A stretch of 64,000 nt of DNA from Sporosarcina sp. P34 (GCF_002743375.1 NZ_PDZC01000003.1:310001-374000), one strand, 5' to 3'. Positions 19,876-29,319 are shown, counted from the first letter of the stretch. The notes: generated by a model not told the origin, from the letters alone. Numbers and translations are program-made.

Positions 19876-21171
19876 ATGGGACAAAAAACATATACGAAAT
19901 CTGAAGAAGCGTTCAAAATAGCAGTTGATTTAATGCCAGGTGGGGTCAACTCACCAGTGCGTGCTTTCAAATCAGTTAATATGGATCCGATCTTTATGGA
20001 ATGTGGTAAAGGTGCGATCATTAAGGATATCGATGGCAATGAATATATTGACTACGTTCTATCTTGGGGTCCTCTAATCCTAGGACACACACATCCTGAC
20101 GTAGTGTCTGCCATGCAGAAAGTAGCTGAAACAGGTACTAGTTTCGGAGCACCTACTCTTCTGGAAAATGAATTGGCAGAGCTTGTAATCGACCGTGTAC
20201 CATCCATCGAGATGGTACGTATGGTGTCTTCTGGTACGGAAGCAACAATGAGTGCACTTCGTTTAGCACGCGGTTATACGAAGCGCAACAAGATCCTGAA
20301 ATTCGAAGGTTGTTATCACGGGCATGCGGATTCCTTACTGATTAAGGCAGGTTCGGGTGTTGCTACATTAGGTTTGCCTGACAGCCCTGGAGTACCTGAA
20401 ACGATTGCACAAAACACGATTACGGTTCCGTATAACGATCTGGAAAGTGTTAAATTGGCTATTAAAGAGTACGGAGACGATCTAGCTGCAATTATTGTAG
20501 AACCTGTTGCAGGCAATATGGGCGTTGTAGGACCGGATAGTGGCTTCCTTAAAGGTTTACGTGAGTTAACAGAAGAAAACGGTTCGTTATTAATTTTCGA
20601 TGAAGTCATGACTGGATTCCGTGTAGGGTATAAATGTGCACAAGGTCACTTCAACGTCAAACCAGACCTTACATGTCTTGGTAAAGTTATCGGTGGCGGA
20701 CTGCCTGTAGGTGCGTATGGCGGTTCTCGCGAGATTATGGAACATGTAGCGCCGGCAGGAACTATTTATCAGGCAGGTACATTGTCTGGTAACCCGTTAG
20801 CCATGACGGCAGGTATTGAAACGTTAAGGAAATTGACGCCGAAAACATACGAACACTTCATCAAGCTGGGCGATCAGTTGGAAGAAGGTTTCCGCGCAGC
20901 GGCGAAAGCTAATAATATTCCGCATACCGTCAACCGTGCAGGTTCGATGATCGGGTTCTTCTTTACAGATCAACGCGTCAATAACTACGATAAAGCGAAA
21001 ACTTCCGATTTGGAACTGTTCGCAGAGTATTACCGTCTAATGGCAGAAGAAGGTATTTTCTTACCACCTTCCCAATTTGAAGGAATGTTCTTGTCAGCAG
21101 CTCACACAGAAGAGCATATTGCGAAGACTGTGGCAGCATTCCATACAGTGTTTGCGAAGTTGAAACGATAA
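19876..21171 (+). CDS. hemL: Glutamate-1-semialdehyde 2,1-aminomutase
   Basis: A 431-residue PLP enzyme that converts glutamate-1-semialdehyde to 5-aminolevulinate. It has [15 protein letters not shown], the phosphate-contacting [27 protein letters not shown], and the PLP lysine in [19 protein letters not shown]. The ATG at 19876 follows GGAGGAG and begins one base after the hemB stop. The last gene of the haem block; a terminator follows. Confidence 0.97.
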   Translation: MGQKTYTKSEEAFKIAVDLMPGGVNSPVRAFKSVNMDPIFMECGKGAIIKDIDGNEYIDYVLSWGPLILGHTHPDVVSAMQKVAETGTSFGAPTLLENELAELVIDRVPSIEMVRMVSSGTEATMSALRLARGYTKRNKILKFEGCYHGHADSLLIKAGSGVATLGLPDSPGVPETIAQNTITVPYNDLESVKLAIKEYGDDLAAIIVEPVAGNMGVVGPDSGFLKGLRELTEENGSLLIFDEVMTGFRVGYKCAQGHFNVKPDLTCLGKVIGGGLPVGAYGGSREIMEHVAPAGTIYQAGTLSGNPLAMTAGIETLRKLTPKTYEHFIKLGDQLEEGFRAAAKANNIPHTVNRAGSMIGFFFTDQRVNNYDKAKTSDLELFAEYYRLMAEEGIFLPPSQFEGMFLSAAHTEEHIAKTVAAFHTVFAKLKR

Positions 21172-21176
21172 TCTCG

Positions 21177-21217
21177 AAGCGTCAGGCAGATTTAATTGCT
21201 TGGCGCTTTTTTATGTT
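21177..21217 (+). terminator. hemL terminator
   Basis: The 12-bp stem AAGCGTCAGGCA/TGCTTGGCGCTT, with G-U pairs, is followed by a T run. The repeat array begins 19 bp later. Confidence 0.8.
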
Positions 21218-21235
21218 TATTTTTTTATGATGATG

Positions 21236-21431
21236 GCGCGGTATAGGCGACGATTCGCGCGGTTATCAGGTGTTATGGCGCGGTGTTCGGGCTCAATAGC
21301 GCGGTGTTCGGGTTCAATAGCGCGGTGTACCTTGGTATTTGCGCGGTCTGTCGTCCTTTTGGCGCGGTATAGGCGACGATTCGCGCGGTTATCAGATGTT
21401 ATGGCGCGGTGTTCGGGTTCAATAGCGCGGT
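21236..21431. repeat. 21-bp-period intergenic array: ten GCGCGGT cores
   Basis: The 7-bp core GCGCGGT occurs at 21236, 21257, 21278, 21299, 21320, 21341, 21362, 21383, 21404 and 21425. All nine intervals are exactly 21 bp. The 14-bp spacers fall into types: ATAGGCGACGATTC (units 1 and 7), TATCAGGTGTTATG (2, and 8 with one change), GTTCGGGTTCAATA (4 and 9, and 3 with one change), and two unique ones (5, 6). The order of units 1-3 recurs as 7-9, so the array grew partly by a block duplication 126 bp apart. Confidence 0.9.
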
Positions 21432-21534
21432 CGCGTTCGTTTCATTCCCATTCACATTCCACATTATACTTCACTTCTAAATTCAGTTATTTTTTCATAT
21501 AGTAGCCTGAGTTAAGAAAAGGAGTGAAGCGAAA

Positions 21535-22158
21535 ATGACGACGCATCAATGGACATTGCAAGAGTCTTTTTATTTCCCTGTTGAGTACGGGGCGTTTGCT
21601 AAATCGGCTGAGGTAAAGGTGACGCCAGGGTTTACGGAAGAACGTACGGAAGATGCAATCCGTTTGCATGGGATCTATCATATCGCGGCAAACGTTGTAT
21701 TTGATGCAGACAAGCAAGTAGAATTGAAAACTGAAGACGTATTAGTTATTCATGACGTGGAAGTAGAAAATAATAAAGGGTATTTTGAATATGCTGTGCC
21801 TTTGAATGTTGATCTACCAGTAGAACTCGATGGCGACTTGCAACTGGAAGTGCAGGACATTACATCTTCATCGCAGGAAGACGGGGGATTGAAACTTGAG
21901 TGGACAGTTCAGTTGAAACAGGAAGAGCCTGTACAAGAACCGATTGTAATCGAAGAAGAGCCTGCAGCACCACAGTTCGTTGCTGCCTCGACATCTCATT
22001 TAGAATTTCTTGCAAATGCTGATCGTGCGGTTGAGCATGTAAATAATGAAATGGAAGACTTTCTCTTATACATCGCCCAGATGGATGACGATATAACGAG
22101 AAAGATCTTCCATTCAAATAATGTTTTTGTAGAAGCAGAAGGACAAAACAGCGAGTAA
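21535..22158 (+). CDS. spoVID: Stage VI sporulation protein D, short form without LysM
   Basis: A 207-residue acidic protein located between hemL and valS, the place of spoVID in B. subtilis. Its N-terminal beta-rich domain (residues about 8-130; WTLQESFYFPVEYG, IRLHGIYHIAANVVF) resembles the SpoVID N-terminus that organises spore coat encasement. The B. subtilis protein is about 575 residues and ends in a LysM domain; here only a short acidic linker and a roughly 45-residue helical tail remain. No frameshifted continuation is seen, so it looks like a natural short form. A ribosome site (AAAGGAGTG) precedes the ATG. Confidence 0.75.
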   Translation: MTTHQWTLQESFYFPVEYGAFAKSAEVKVTPGFTEERTEDAIRLHGIYHIAANVVFDADKQVELKTEDVLVIHDVEVENNKGYFEYAVPLNVDLPVELDGDLQLEVQDITSSSQEDGGLKLEWTVQLKQEEPVQEPIVIEEEPAAPQFVAASTSHLEFLANADRAVEHVNNEMEDFLLYIAQMDDDITRKIFHSNNVFVEAEGQNSE

Positions 22159-22305
22159 GCAAAATACTAAAAAATCGCCAGTGGTCGGGATAAGTAGTAA
22201 TCGAATCAATTGAAACACGGTGATCGGGATGATACAGCCTTTACAGTAAAATCTCGTTTTCCGAAGCCACGGCGGCAACAGATAAGGATTATAACCTTTT
22301 CGCAT
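22114..22305 (-). CDS. Small membrane protein (63 aa), antisense-overlapping spoVID
   Basis: The ATG at 22305 (minus strand) has an AAAGGATGGTGA ribosome site. The 63 residues read RKGYNPYLLPPWLRKTRFY, then two hydrophobic segments with a short break. The Pro/Arg/Trp-rich juxtamembrane region is protein-like rather than random. Its last 15 codons lie antisense to the end of spoVID. No known family is recognised; probably a conserved small membrane protein of these bacteria. Confidence 0.6.
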   Translation of the reverse strand: MRKGYNPYLLPPWLRKTRFYCKGCIIPITVFQLIRLLLIPTTGDFLVFCLLAVLSFCFYKNII

Positions 22306-22340
22306 CGTTCACCATCCTTTCTTTATAGACGACTATTCAG

Positions 22341-22370
22341 TTGACGGACTCTACATGTTTCGCTTATAAT
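22341..22370 (+). promoter_or_regulatory. valS promoter
   Basis: TTGACG (22341-22346) and TATAAT (22365-22370), 18-bp spacer, lie immediately before the T-box leader. Confidence 0.8.
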
Positions 22371-22379
22371 AATGTGTAT

Positions 22380-22628
22380 ATGAATATAAATGCGAAGAGT
22401 AGGAAAGTACATGTGAACCGTTTTCTTTAGAGAGGGTACGATTGGTGGAACGTACCTGGAAACCGCATATGGAAGTCCCCTATGAGCAGTTTCTGTGAAA
22501 TATAAGTAGCAGGAACCGGTGAAGACCGTTACCAAATCATGAAGATGTAATGCTTTTTGCGTTCATAAATAAAGGTGGTACCACGAGCTCCTTCGTCCTT
22601 TTACCGGGATGAGTGGGGCTTTTTTTGT
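22380..22628 (+). ncRNA. T-box riboswitch of valS (valine specifier GTC)
   Basis: The leader has a stem I with an AGAGAGG apical stretch. A GAAGTC specifier segment (GTC, valine, at 22475-22477) lies beside the basal TAGG/CCTA pairing. The antiterminator T-box sequence AAGGTGGTACCACGAG is at 22572-22587. The terminator stem AGCTCC/GGGGCT follows, with seven Ts. Uncharged tRNA-Val should promote read-through into valS. Confidence 0.93.
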
Positions 22629-22657
22629 ATCCCTTTTTATTTGAAGGAGGAAATGAA

Positions 22658-25303
22658 ATGACTGACGAATTGACGATGCCAACCAAATACGATCCGCAGA
22701 CAGTGGAAAAAGGACGTTATGAATGGTGGCTTGAAGGTAAGTATTTTGAATCGAATGTAAAAAGCGAGAAAGAACCGTATACAATTGTAATTCCACCGCC
22801 GAACGTCACCGGAAAGCTTCACTTAGGACACGCGTGGGATACGACTTTACAAGATATGCTCATCCGCATGAAGCGTATGCAAGGGTATGACGCACTATGG
22901 TTGCCTGGAATGGACCACGCAGGTATTGCGACACAGGCGAGAGTAGAAGAAAAACTTCGCGCTGATGGTAAAACGCGTTATGATCTTGGACGCGAAAACT
23001 TCATACAAGAAACATGGAAATGGAAAGAAGAATACGCGAGTCATATCCGTGCACAATGGGCGAAGCTTGGTCTGGCTCTTGATTACTCACAAGAGCGCTT
23101 TACGTTGGATGAAGGATTGTCAAAAGCAGTACGTGAAGTATTCGTTAAGTTGTATGAGAAAAAGCTGATCTATCGCGGAGAGTATATCATCAACTGGGAC
23201 CCTGCAACGAAGACCGCGATATCTGATATCGAAGTGATTCATAAAGATGTGCAAGGTGCATTCTATCATATGCGCTACCCATTGGCAGATGGCACAGACT
23301 CGATTGAAATAGCGACAACACGTCCTGAAACGATGCTTGGTGATACAGCTGTTGCAGTTCACCCGGATGACGAACGCTACCAGCATTTGATCGGCAAGAT
23401 GGTTAAATTGCCAATCGTAGGACGCGAGATTCCGATCGTAGCAGATGATTACGTAGAAATGGATTTCGGAAGCGGTGCAGTGAAAATTACACCAGCACAT
23501 GACCCGAATGACTTTGAGATCGGTAACCGTCATAACTTGCCACGCGTGCTCGTCATGAATGAAGATGGCACGATGAATAAATTAGCAGGCAAGTACGAAG
23601 GCATGGATCGTTTCGAATGCCGTAAGCAAATCGTCAAAGACTTACAAGAGATGAATGTGCTATTTGAAATTGAAGACCATATGCACTCCGTCGGACATTC
23701 GGAACGAAGTGGCGCAGTAGTGGAGCCGTATTTATCTACACAATGGTTCGTCAATATGCAGCCACTTGCTGAGCAAGCAATCAATCTGCAGAAAAATGAA
23801 GAAGAAAAAGTGACATTTGTTCCTGAACGTTTCGAGAAAACCTACTTAGGTTGGATGGAAAATGTCCACGACTGGTGTATTTCCCGTCAACTATGGTGGG
23901 GCCATCGAATTCCGGCTTGGTATCACAACACAACAGGTGAAGTCTATGTGAGTCAAGAAGCACCAGCCGATGAGGAAAATTGGACACAGGACAATGATGT
24001 ACTAGATACTTGGTTCTCATCTGCTCTATGGCCGTTCTCGACTATGGGCTGGCCAGATGTTGATAGCGAAACGTTTAAAAAGTATTACCCAACAGATGCC
24101 CTTGTTACAGGATATGATATTATCTTCTTTTGGGTGTCCCGCATGATCTTCCAAGCACTTGAATTCACGGAAGAGCGTCCATTCAAGGATGTCTTGATCC
24201 ACGGATTAGTACGCGCGGAAGACGGGCGAAAAATGTCTAAATCTCTCGGTAACGGTGTAGATCCAATGGACGTAATTGAGCAGTATGGCGCAGACGCATT
24301 GCGTTTCTTCCTGGCAACAGGTTCTTCACCAGGACAAGACCTACGTTACTCTACAGAAAAAGTAGAAGCGATCTGGAACTTTGCCAATAAAATTTGGAAT
24401 GCTTCCCGTTTCGCATTAATGAATATGGATGGTATGAAGTATGAAGAAATCGATTTATCAGGAGAGAAATCTGTTGCAGATGCATGGATTTTAACTCGTT
24501 TGAATGAAACGATTGAATCGGTAACTAGCTTGGCTGACCGTTATGAGTTCGGTGAAATGGGCCGCGCGCTATATAACTTCATCTGGGATGATTTCTGTGA
24601 CTGGTATATCGAAATGGCTAAATTACCGCTATACGGTGAAGACGAAGCGGCGAAAAAAATGACACGTTCGGTTCTTGCGCATGTTCTAGATCAAACGATG
24701 CGTTTATTGCACCCATTGATGCCTTTCATTACAGAAGAAATCTGGCAGAACCTTCCCCATGAAGGTGAGTCGATCACAGTAGCGAAGTGGCCTGAAGTGG
24801 ATACGGCTATGATGGACAAGTCGCGTGCTTCGGATATGAAATTGTTGATGGATATCATCAAGTCTGTACGTAATATCCGTGCAGAAGTGAATACACCGAT
24901 GAGTCGTAAAGTCGATTTGTATATTTCAGCGAAAGACGAGAAGACAGTGGCGGTACTAGAAGAGAACCGTAACTATCTTGTGCGATTCTGTAATCCTGAA
25001 ACGTTAACAATTGGTGTGAAGGTCAATGCGCCAGGCAAAACGATGTCAGCAGTCGTGACGGGTGCTGAGTTGTACTTGCCACTTGAAGGATTGATTGATA
25101 TTGACGAAGAGTTGGCTCGTTTGACAAAAGAGCTTGGCAAGTGGCAAGGCGAAGTGAAGCGGGTTCAGGGCAAGTTGTCGAATGAACGATTTACTGCGAA
25201 AGCGCCTGAGTCGGTTGTTGAGGAAGAGCGTGCGAAAGAGAAGGATTATTTGGAGAAGTATGCGGCAGTTGAGCGTCGTATTGCTGAACTGAAAGAGATT
25301 TAA
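22658..25303 (+). CDS. valS: Valyl-tRNA synthetase
   Basis: An 881-residue class I aminoacyl-tRNA synthetase of normal length. The HIGH-type motif HLGH is at 55-58 after PPNVTGK. An editing domain ([17 protein letters not shown]) follows, then [11 protein letters not shown] as the KMSKS loop, a helical anticodon-binding domain, and a C-terminal coiled-coil arm ([19 protein letters not shown]). The ATG at 22658 has GAAGGAGG upstream; an earlier in-frame ATG lies inside the terminator. Controlled by the upstream T-box. Confidence 0.98.
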   Translation: MTDELTMPTKYDPQTVEKGRYEWWLEGKYFESNVKSEKEPYTIVIPPPNVTGKLHLGHAWDTTLQDMLIRMKRMQGYDALWLPGMDHAGIATQARVEEKLRADGKTRYDLGRENFIQETWKWKEEYASHIRAQWAKLGLALDYSQERFTLDEGLSKAVREVFVKLYEKKLIYRGEYIINWDPATKTAISDIEVIHKDVQGAFYHMRYPLADGTDSIEIATTRPETMLGDTAVAVHPDDERYQHLIGKMVKLPIVGREIPIVADDYVEMDFGSGAVKITPAHDPNDFEIGNRHNLPRVLVMNEDGTMNKLAGKYEGMDRFECRKQIVKDLQEMNVLFEIEDHMHSVGHSERSGAVVEPYLSTQWFVNMQPLAEQAINLQKNEEEKVTFVPERFEKTYLGWMENVHDWCISRQLWWGHRIPAWYHNTTGEVYVSQEAPADEENWTQDNDVLDTWFSSALWPFSTMGWPDVDSETFKKYYPTDALVTGYDIIFFWVSRMIFQALEFTEERPFKDVLIHGLVRAEDGRKMSKSLGNGVDPMDVIEQYGADALRFFLATGSSPGQDLRYSTEKVEAIWNFANKIWNASRFALMNMDGMKYEEIDLSGEKSVADAWILTRLNETIESVTSLADRYEFGEMGRALYNFIWDDFCDWYIEMAKLPLYGEDEAAKKMTRSVLAHVLDQTMRLLHPLMPFITEEIWQNLPHEGESITVAKWPEVDTAMMDKSRASDMKLLMDIIKSVRNIRAEVNTPMSRKVDLYISAKDEKTVAVLEENRNYLVRFCNPETLTIGVKVNAPGKTMSAVVTGAELYLPLEGLIDIDEELARLTKELGKWQGEVKRVQGKLSNERFTAKAPESVVEEERAKEKDYLEKYAAVERRIAELKEI

Positions 25304-25322
25304 CGTGGTGTAAAGATAGTTA

Positions 25323-25364
25323 AAGCCCATTTGACAGTGTGATGCTGTTGAGTGGGTTTTTTGT
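25323..25364 (+). terminator. valS terminator
   Basis: The stem AAGCCCA.../...GTGGGTTT has an inner GACAG/CTGTT pairing and is followed by six Ts. Confidence 0.75.
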
Positions 25365-25540
25365 AGTTTGGAATTGGTAAAGTTGAAGTGTAGAGTGGTA
25401 AGGGTTTACGCTTAGCAACTAACAAATTCTTATGGGCCCGTCCTTCGCTTCAAATATGAATTTATATTTTAATTATAGTAATCATTCAGTCTAATGGTAT
25501 AATCGGAATCACAATATTTTGAATGTTGGGAGAGGTCTAT

Positions 25541-26026
25541 ATGAGTTTTTTAGTTCGTGAGATGGTAAGTGAGGATATTGAGAAGGTTCAAGATATTGCT
25601 AGGGAGAGTTGGCATGCTACATATGAGGGAATTATTCCTCGTTCTATTCAAGACCGCTTTTTGGATGCGGCTTATGCTACTACTATGATGAATACGCGTC
25701 TACAGACCTCTAAATTGTTTGTCGCAGAGGTTGATCATAAAGTGATGGGATTTGCTGATTTTTCAACGCTAGATGAAGATGGCAAATCCGAACTGCGTGC
25801 TATTTATCTTTATCCTGATCAACAAGGTAAGGGGATGGGTTCGGCTCTGATACAAAAGGGAATTGAGGTTCTGAAAGATATGAGAGAAATTTTGGTTGAA
25901 GTAGAAAAAGAAAATATAGTAGGACGAAATTTTTATGAAGCGAAAGGGTTTGAGGTAGTTAAAGAATATGATGAGAACTTTGATGGTCATACGTTGAAAA
26001 CGATTCAACTGATCAAGAATCTTTAA
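25541..26026 (+). CDS. GNAT-family N-acetyltransferase
   Basis: A 161-residue acetyl-CoA-dependent transferase. It has the typical VREMVSEDIEKVQDIARESW opening, and motif A LRAIYLYPDQQGKGMGSALIQKG with the acetyl-CoA pyrophosphate loop QGKGMG. The last strand carries NFYEAKGFEVVKEY. The substrate is unknown. An extended -10 (TGGTATAAT, 25495-25503) lies upstream. First gene of the accessory block between valS and folC. The ATG at 25541 follows GGGAGAGG. Confidence 0.88.
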   Translation: MSFLVREMVSEDIEKVQDIARESWHATYEGIIPRSIQDRFLDAAYATTMMNTRLQTSKLFVAEVDHKVMGFADFSTLDEDGKSELRAIYLYPDQQGKGMGSALIQKGIEVLKDMREILVEVEKENIVGRNFYEAKGFEVVKEYDENFDGHTLKTIQLIKNL

Positions 26027-26046
26027 GTAGTAAAGGGGGGGTGGGC

Positions 26047-26301
26047 TTGAATAGAATACTGTTCATTGCCGTAAATATCTTGACTGGTATATTTGTACTA
26101 ATTAACAGTATAGTGGGCTATGGAATTAGCGGTATGGGTGAGGATTCTACTCATAATATTGCCATACTTGGTTTAATCGTAGTGTGGGCAGTCGGCTTAG
26201 CTTTGCAGGTAAGCAAAAGGATTTGGGTTTTAGGATTTGTGGTCACGTTTATTCCAGTAGTATTTATCTTGTATTTGTACTTTACAGCTACGAATATGTA
26301 A
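26047..26301 (+). CDS. Small three-helix membrane protein (84 aa)
   Basis: Three hydrophobic segments cover about residues 3-25, 38-54 and 60-80, with a Gly/Asp/His loop (GISGMGEDSTHN) after the first. No family is recognised. It lies 20 bases after the acetyltransferase and 13 before the S66 peptidase, so it is probably in the same operon. The TTG at 26047 is preferred: AAAGGGGGG ends six bases before it, while the GTG at 26041 abuts that run. Confidence 0.65.
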   Translation: MNRILFIAVNILTGIFVLINSIVGYGISGMGEDSTHNIAILGLIVVWAVGLALQVSKRIWVLGFVVTFIPVVFILYLYFTATNM

Positions 26302-26314
26302 AGGGGAGAAGCGC

Positions 26315-27346
26315 ATGTTAATTAAACCAAAGAAATTGCAACGTGGTGATCGGGTCGCAACAGTGAGCCCTTCGTGGGGAGGTGCAGGAGAACCGGAAAT
26401 TAGGTGGCGGTACGAACAAGGCGTAAAGAGATTGGAAGATCTATTTGGACTAACTATCGTGCCAATGCCAAACAGTTTAAAAGGAGCCGACTTTCTCTAT
26501 GAAAACCCGAAAGCTCGTGCTGATGATCTAATGGCGGCATTTAGCGATCCCGATATTAAAGGAATCATTGCGAATATCGGTGGGGAGGACAGTATCCGAT
26601 TACTTCCATACATTGATTTTGACGTGATACGAAAAAATCCAAAAGTCTTCATGGGATACTCTGATGTTACGATATCGCATTTATTTTGTCATAAAGCGGG
26701 AATTTCTTCATTCTACGGACCCGCAATATTAACCGATTTTGCCGAGAATGTTGAAATGGATTCCTACACAGTCGAGATGGTGAATCGAACTCTTTTTTCT
26801 AATGAAATCATTGGTGAGATACAGCCGGCTGAAAGATGGACAAGCGAGCGGTTGGAATGGATCGAGTCTAATAAGAATAAGCGGCGTACGATGAATAAGA
26901 ATACTGGATACGAACTGCTTCAAGGTTCAGGTACTGTGCAAGGGCGATTGATTGGCGGATGTATCGAAGTATTAGAATTTACGAAGGGAACGGTAATTTG
27001 GCCAGGAGACAAATATTGGAAGGATAGTATACTATTCTTTGAAACATCCGAAGAGAAGCCTGATCCTAGTTTAATTCGATACTGGTTAAGAAATTATGCA
27101 GCACAAGGAATTTTACAGAATGTGAATGGGATGATTTTCGCGAAGCCTCAAGACGAGAAATACTTTGATGAGTATAAAGAGGAAATCCTTACTGTGATGA
27201 AAGAGTATGATTTGGAGCATTTGCCTATTTTGTATAACTTGAATTTCGGTCATACGGAACCTAAATGCATTTTACCATATGGAGCATTGGCGAAAATAGA
27301 TTGTGTGCGAAGGACGTTTTCTATTGTAGAGAGTGGCGTGGAGTAA
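26315..27346 (+). CDS. S66-family LD-carboxypeptidase-like peptidase (MccF type)
   Basis: A 343-residue cytoplasmic serine peptidase. It has the N-terminal RGDRVATVSPSWGGAG, the catalytic-serine loop FMGYSDVTISHLF near residue 115, and the C-terminal NLNFGHTEPKCILPYGA holding the catalytic histidine. S66 enzymes cleave LD peptide bonds in recycled muropeptides; MccF relatives cleave aminoacyl-nucleotide antibiotics. The GAP-type insert and length favour the MccF branch, but the substrate is not certain. AAAGGGGAG precedes the ATG. Confidence 0.88.
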   Translation: MLIKPKKLQRGDRVATVSPSWGGAGEPEIRWRYEQGVKRLEDLFGLTIVPMPNSLKGADFLYENPKARADDLMAAFSDPDIKGIIANIGGEDSIRLLPYIDFDVIRKNPKVFMGYSDVTISHLFCHKAGISSFYGPAILTDFAENVEMDSYTVEMVNRTLFSNEIIGEIQPAERWTSERLEWIESNKNKRRTMNKNTGYELLQGSGTVQGRLIGGCIEVLEFTKGTVIWPGDKYWKDSILFFETSEEKPDPSLIRYWLRNYAAQGILQNVNGMIFAKPQDEKYFDEYKEEILTVMKEYDLEHLPILYNLNFGHTEPKCILPYGALAKIDCVRRTFSIVESGVE

Positions 27347-27363
27347 AATAATAAAGAAATGGG

Positions 27364-27963
27364 GTGTTTATAATATTTACGGATCGGCAGTTACAAATGT
27401 TCATCGAAGGAGAAATTGTGGGAGATACTTTTCCTTATGATAGCGATGATGAACAGGAAGTCTTGGCACATATACATCGGTTATTTTATAGAATCTGTCG
27501 TATTCACAATGTGGTCTGTGAAGCGGAATGGGATCATTTCGGCAGTGGCTATGCTTCCTTTGTAGAGTTTTTTTGTTATCGGAAAGAAGATTATATAACC
27601 GTGGAAGAAAAGAATGGTATGCGTGAGATAGAGATAAAAGGTATTATACTTGATATAAGTCGTCTAGCATCAGTTGCTATAATGGGTGAAGATGTAAGGT
27701 GGAGAACAATTCGGATAGAGACGGGTGAAGAAGTAAGTGGTGGACATGGTTCAATACTTGATACACCTACTTCGCTAGCTGTTAGTGAGGAATTGGAAAC
27801 ACTAGCGACTGAATTACAGAAAGCTTTGCAGGAGTTTAATTACAAATTATTAGCTGCGAATGAGATGAGTACGCCACTATCGTTTAAAACAAAAATACCG
27901 ACGGTTTATCGGAATGAGCGACAATATCTAGTCTTGGATGCGATCTTTTACTGGGAAGATTAA
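27364..27963 (+). CDS. Hypothetical protein, 199 aa
   Basis: An acidic soluble protein with no recognised family. Notable features are a YDSDDEQEV acidic run near residue 26, an aromatic core (HNVVCEAEWDHFGSGYASFVEFF), an immunity-protein-like mix of strands, and a helical segment SEELETLATELQKALQEF at about 140. It begins with GTG 17 bases after the S66 gene. A decayed gene end lies directly downstream. No function is assigned. Confidence 0.6.
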   Translation: MFIIFTDRQLQMFIEGEIVGDTFPYDSDDEQEVLAHIHRLFYRICRIHNVVCEAEWDHFGSGYASFVEFFCYRKEDYITVEEKNGMREIEIKGIILDISRLASVAIMGEDVRWRTIRIETGEEVSGGHGSILDTPTSLAVSEELETLATELQKALQEFNYKLLAANEMSTPLSFKTKIPTVYRNERQYLVLDAIFYWED

Positions 27964-27973
27964 TAAATGTAGA

Positions 27974-28099
27974 GAGGAAGCATATGAGAAACTAGATAGC
28001 GTATTTCCTGACGACTTAAAATCCTATATAGAAGGGAAAAATCTGTTTGTGAAGGAATTGGAGCGAAAAGCGTTAAGTTGGTACGATACAAAAGAGTGA
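27974..28099 (+). pseudogene. Start-less gene remnant
   Basis: The open stretch reads EEAYEKLDSVFPDDLKSYI then EGKNLFVKELERKALSWYD before a TGA. It looks like a real helical C-terminus but has no start codon and no ribosome site. A further 20-25-codon hydrophobic scrap (GTG 28151, TAA near 28206) follows. Probably the decayed tail of a lost gene. Confidence 0.45.
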
Positions 28100-28237
28100 T
28101 GTTTAGAAGGATAACTGAAAAATAGAAAGGTGTTGGGGATATTCGTGAAATTAGGAATCGTAGTATTTTCAACACTTCCAATAACCGAGATAGTTTACAT
28201 AATATAATTATAGGTATAAGCAGGAAGGAGTTTGGCT

Positions 28238-28549
28238 ATGCAAGCAATTATAGAAACTCTGTGTATTGTATTTCCTATTATAGTAGCGGCACTGATTGTA
28301 GTATTTGTCATAAAGAGACTGGATCGGAAAACAAAGCAAGGTTCATTGCCTAGGAAAAAATCTAAGGGCGCTCAGACATTGTTGGACAGTCTAATACCAC
28401 TTGGAATGTTGATTGGTTGTATACTTGGTTTGCTAATCAGTATGATCTCTCCCATTTCGTTAGGATTTGCCTTTAGTTTAGGCGCTTCGTTTGGTTTGTT
28501 AGGTGGATATTTTGCGTATGAGAGGTATGGTAAGAGAGATGAGATGTAA
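28238..28549 (+). CDS. Small membrane protein (103 aa)
   Basis: An N-terminal hydrophobic helix (IVFPIIVAALIVVFVI) is followed by a basic segment (KRLDRKTKQGSLPRKKSKG) and a glycine-rich C-terminal pair of helices (LGMLIGCILGLLISM, FSLGASFGLLGGYFA). No family is recognised. The ATG at 28238 follows AGGAAGGAG; the TTG at 28232 is too close. Confidence 0.65.
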   Translation: MQAIIETLCIVFPIIVAALIVVFVIKRLDRKTKQGSLPRKKSKGAQTLLDSLIPLGMLIGCILGLLISMISPISLGFAFSLGASFGLLGGYFAYERYGKRDEM

Positions 28550-28684
28550 TGATAGAGGCTACATATCTAGGCAAGAGGAATTCGGTAGGATGAATAAGTA
28601 GTATCTACGCTAGTGGCTATATGTATAGTTAAGTCAGTAACTTCTAGTAAATATGTTTTATGAATGACGTGAGGAGAAAATAGA

Positions 28685-29299
28685 ATGAGTCAAACGAAAT
28701 CTACTTCCGAAACTTGTATCATAGTTCTTCATGAAATATACGGAATCAATCAATTTATGAACGACATATGTGTTTCGTTGTCTGAGAAAGATTTCGATGT
28801 GATCTGTCCAAATTTGTTGACTCAAGAAACACCTTTTGATTATTCGCAAGAAGAGGTAGCTTATGAAAACTTTATGCAACATGATAGTTTCGAAAACAAC
28901 GCGCGTAAGGTAAAAGAGTTAGTGGTGGAGATGAAGGATCAGTATGCAAAAGTATTTATACTTGGATTCAGTGTGGGAGCAACAATAGCTTGGCTCTGTA
29001 GCGAGGAAAAGTGCGTGGATGGGATGGTTGGATACTACGGTTCACGCATACGAGATTATGCAGGAATGAATCCCGCTTGTCCGACATTGTTGTATTTTCC
29101 GAATACCGAGAAGTCATTTAATGTGAATGAAATGGTTGTGAAATTAGAAAAGCCGAATGTGGAGGTATATCTGTACGATGGGCAGCATGGATTTAGTGAT
29201 CCTTACGCATTTGCATACAATGAAGAATTAGCTCATATTACCTTTAAGCAAACGATAGACTTCTTTAGAAATAATTGTATAGGGGGAAGCACTTCATGA
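28685..29299 (+). CDS. Dienelactone-hydrolase-like alpha/beta hydrolase
   Basis: A 204-residue single-domain hydrolase. It has LHEIYGINQFMNDIC after the first strand, the nucleophile elbow GFSVGATIAW near residue 101, an Asp-bearing loop, and the catalytic histidine in YDGQHGFSDPYA. The elbow has serine where classical dienelactone hydrolases have cysteine, so it is more likely an esterase-like relative. Substrate unknown. A terminator hairpin overlaps its stop codon. Confidence 0.82.
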   Translation: MSQTKSTSETCIIVLHEIYGINQFMNDICVSLSEKDFDVICPNLLTQETPFDYSQEEVAYENFMQHDSFENNARKVKELVVEMKDQYAKVFILGFSVGATIAWLCSEEKCVDGMVGYYGSRIRDYAGMNPACPTLLYFPNTEKSFNVNEMVVKLEKPNVEVYLYDGQHGFSDPYAFAYNEELAHITFKQTIDFFRNNCIGGSTS

Positions 29300-29318
29300 A
29301 TTGAAGTGCTCTTTGTTG
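29288..29318 (+). terminator. Terminator overlapping the hydrolase stop
   Basis: The arms AGCACTTCA/TGAAGTGCT (29288-29296/29302-29310) are followed by a CT-rich tail; convergent with the next gene. Confidence 0.7.
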
Positions 29319-29319
29319 T

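Noticed and set aside
21236..21431. CRISPR array
   Set aside because: The repeats are 7 bp and the spacers 14 bp, some spacers are reused, and no cas gene is present.
21200..21502. 100-codon open frame across the GCGCGGT array with heptapeptide repeats (ARYRRRF, ARCSGSI)
   Set aside because: The repetition follows from a 21-bp period being divisible by three. There is no ribosome site and the frame begins inside the hemL terminator.
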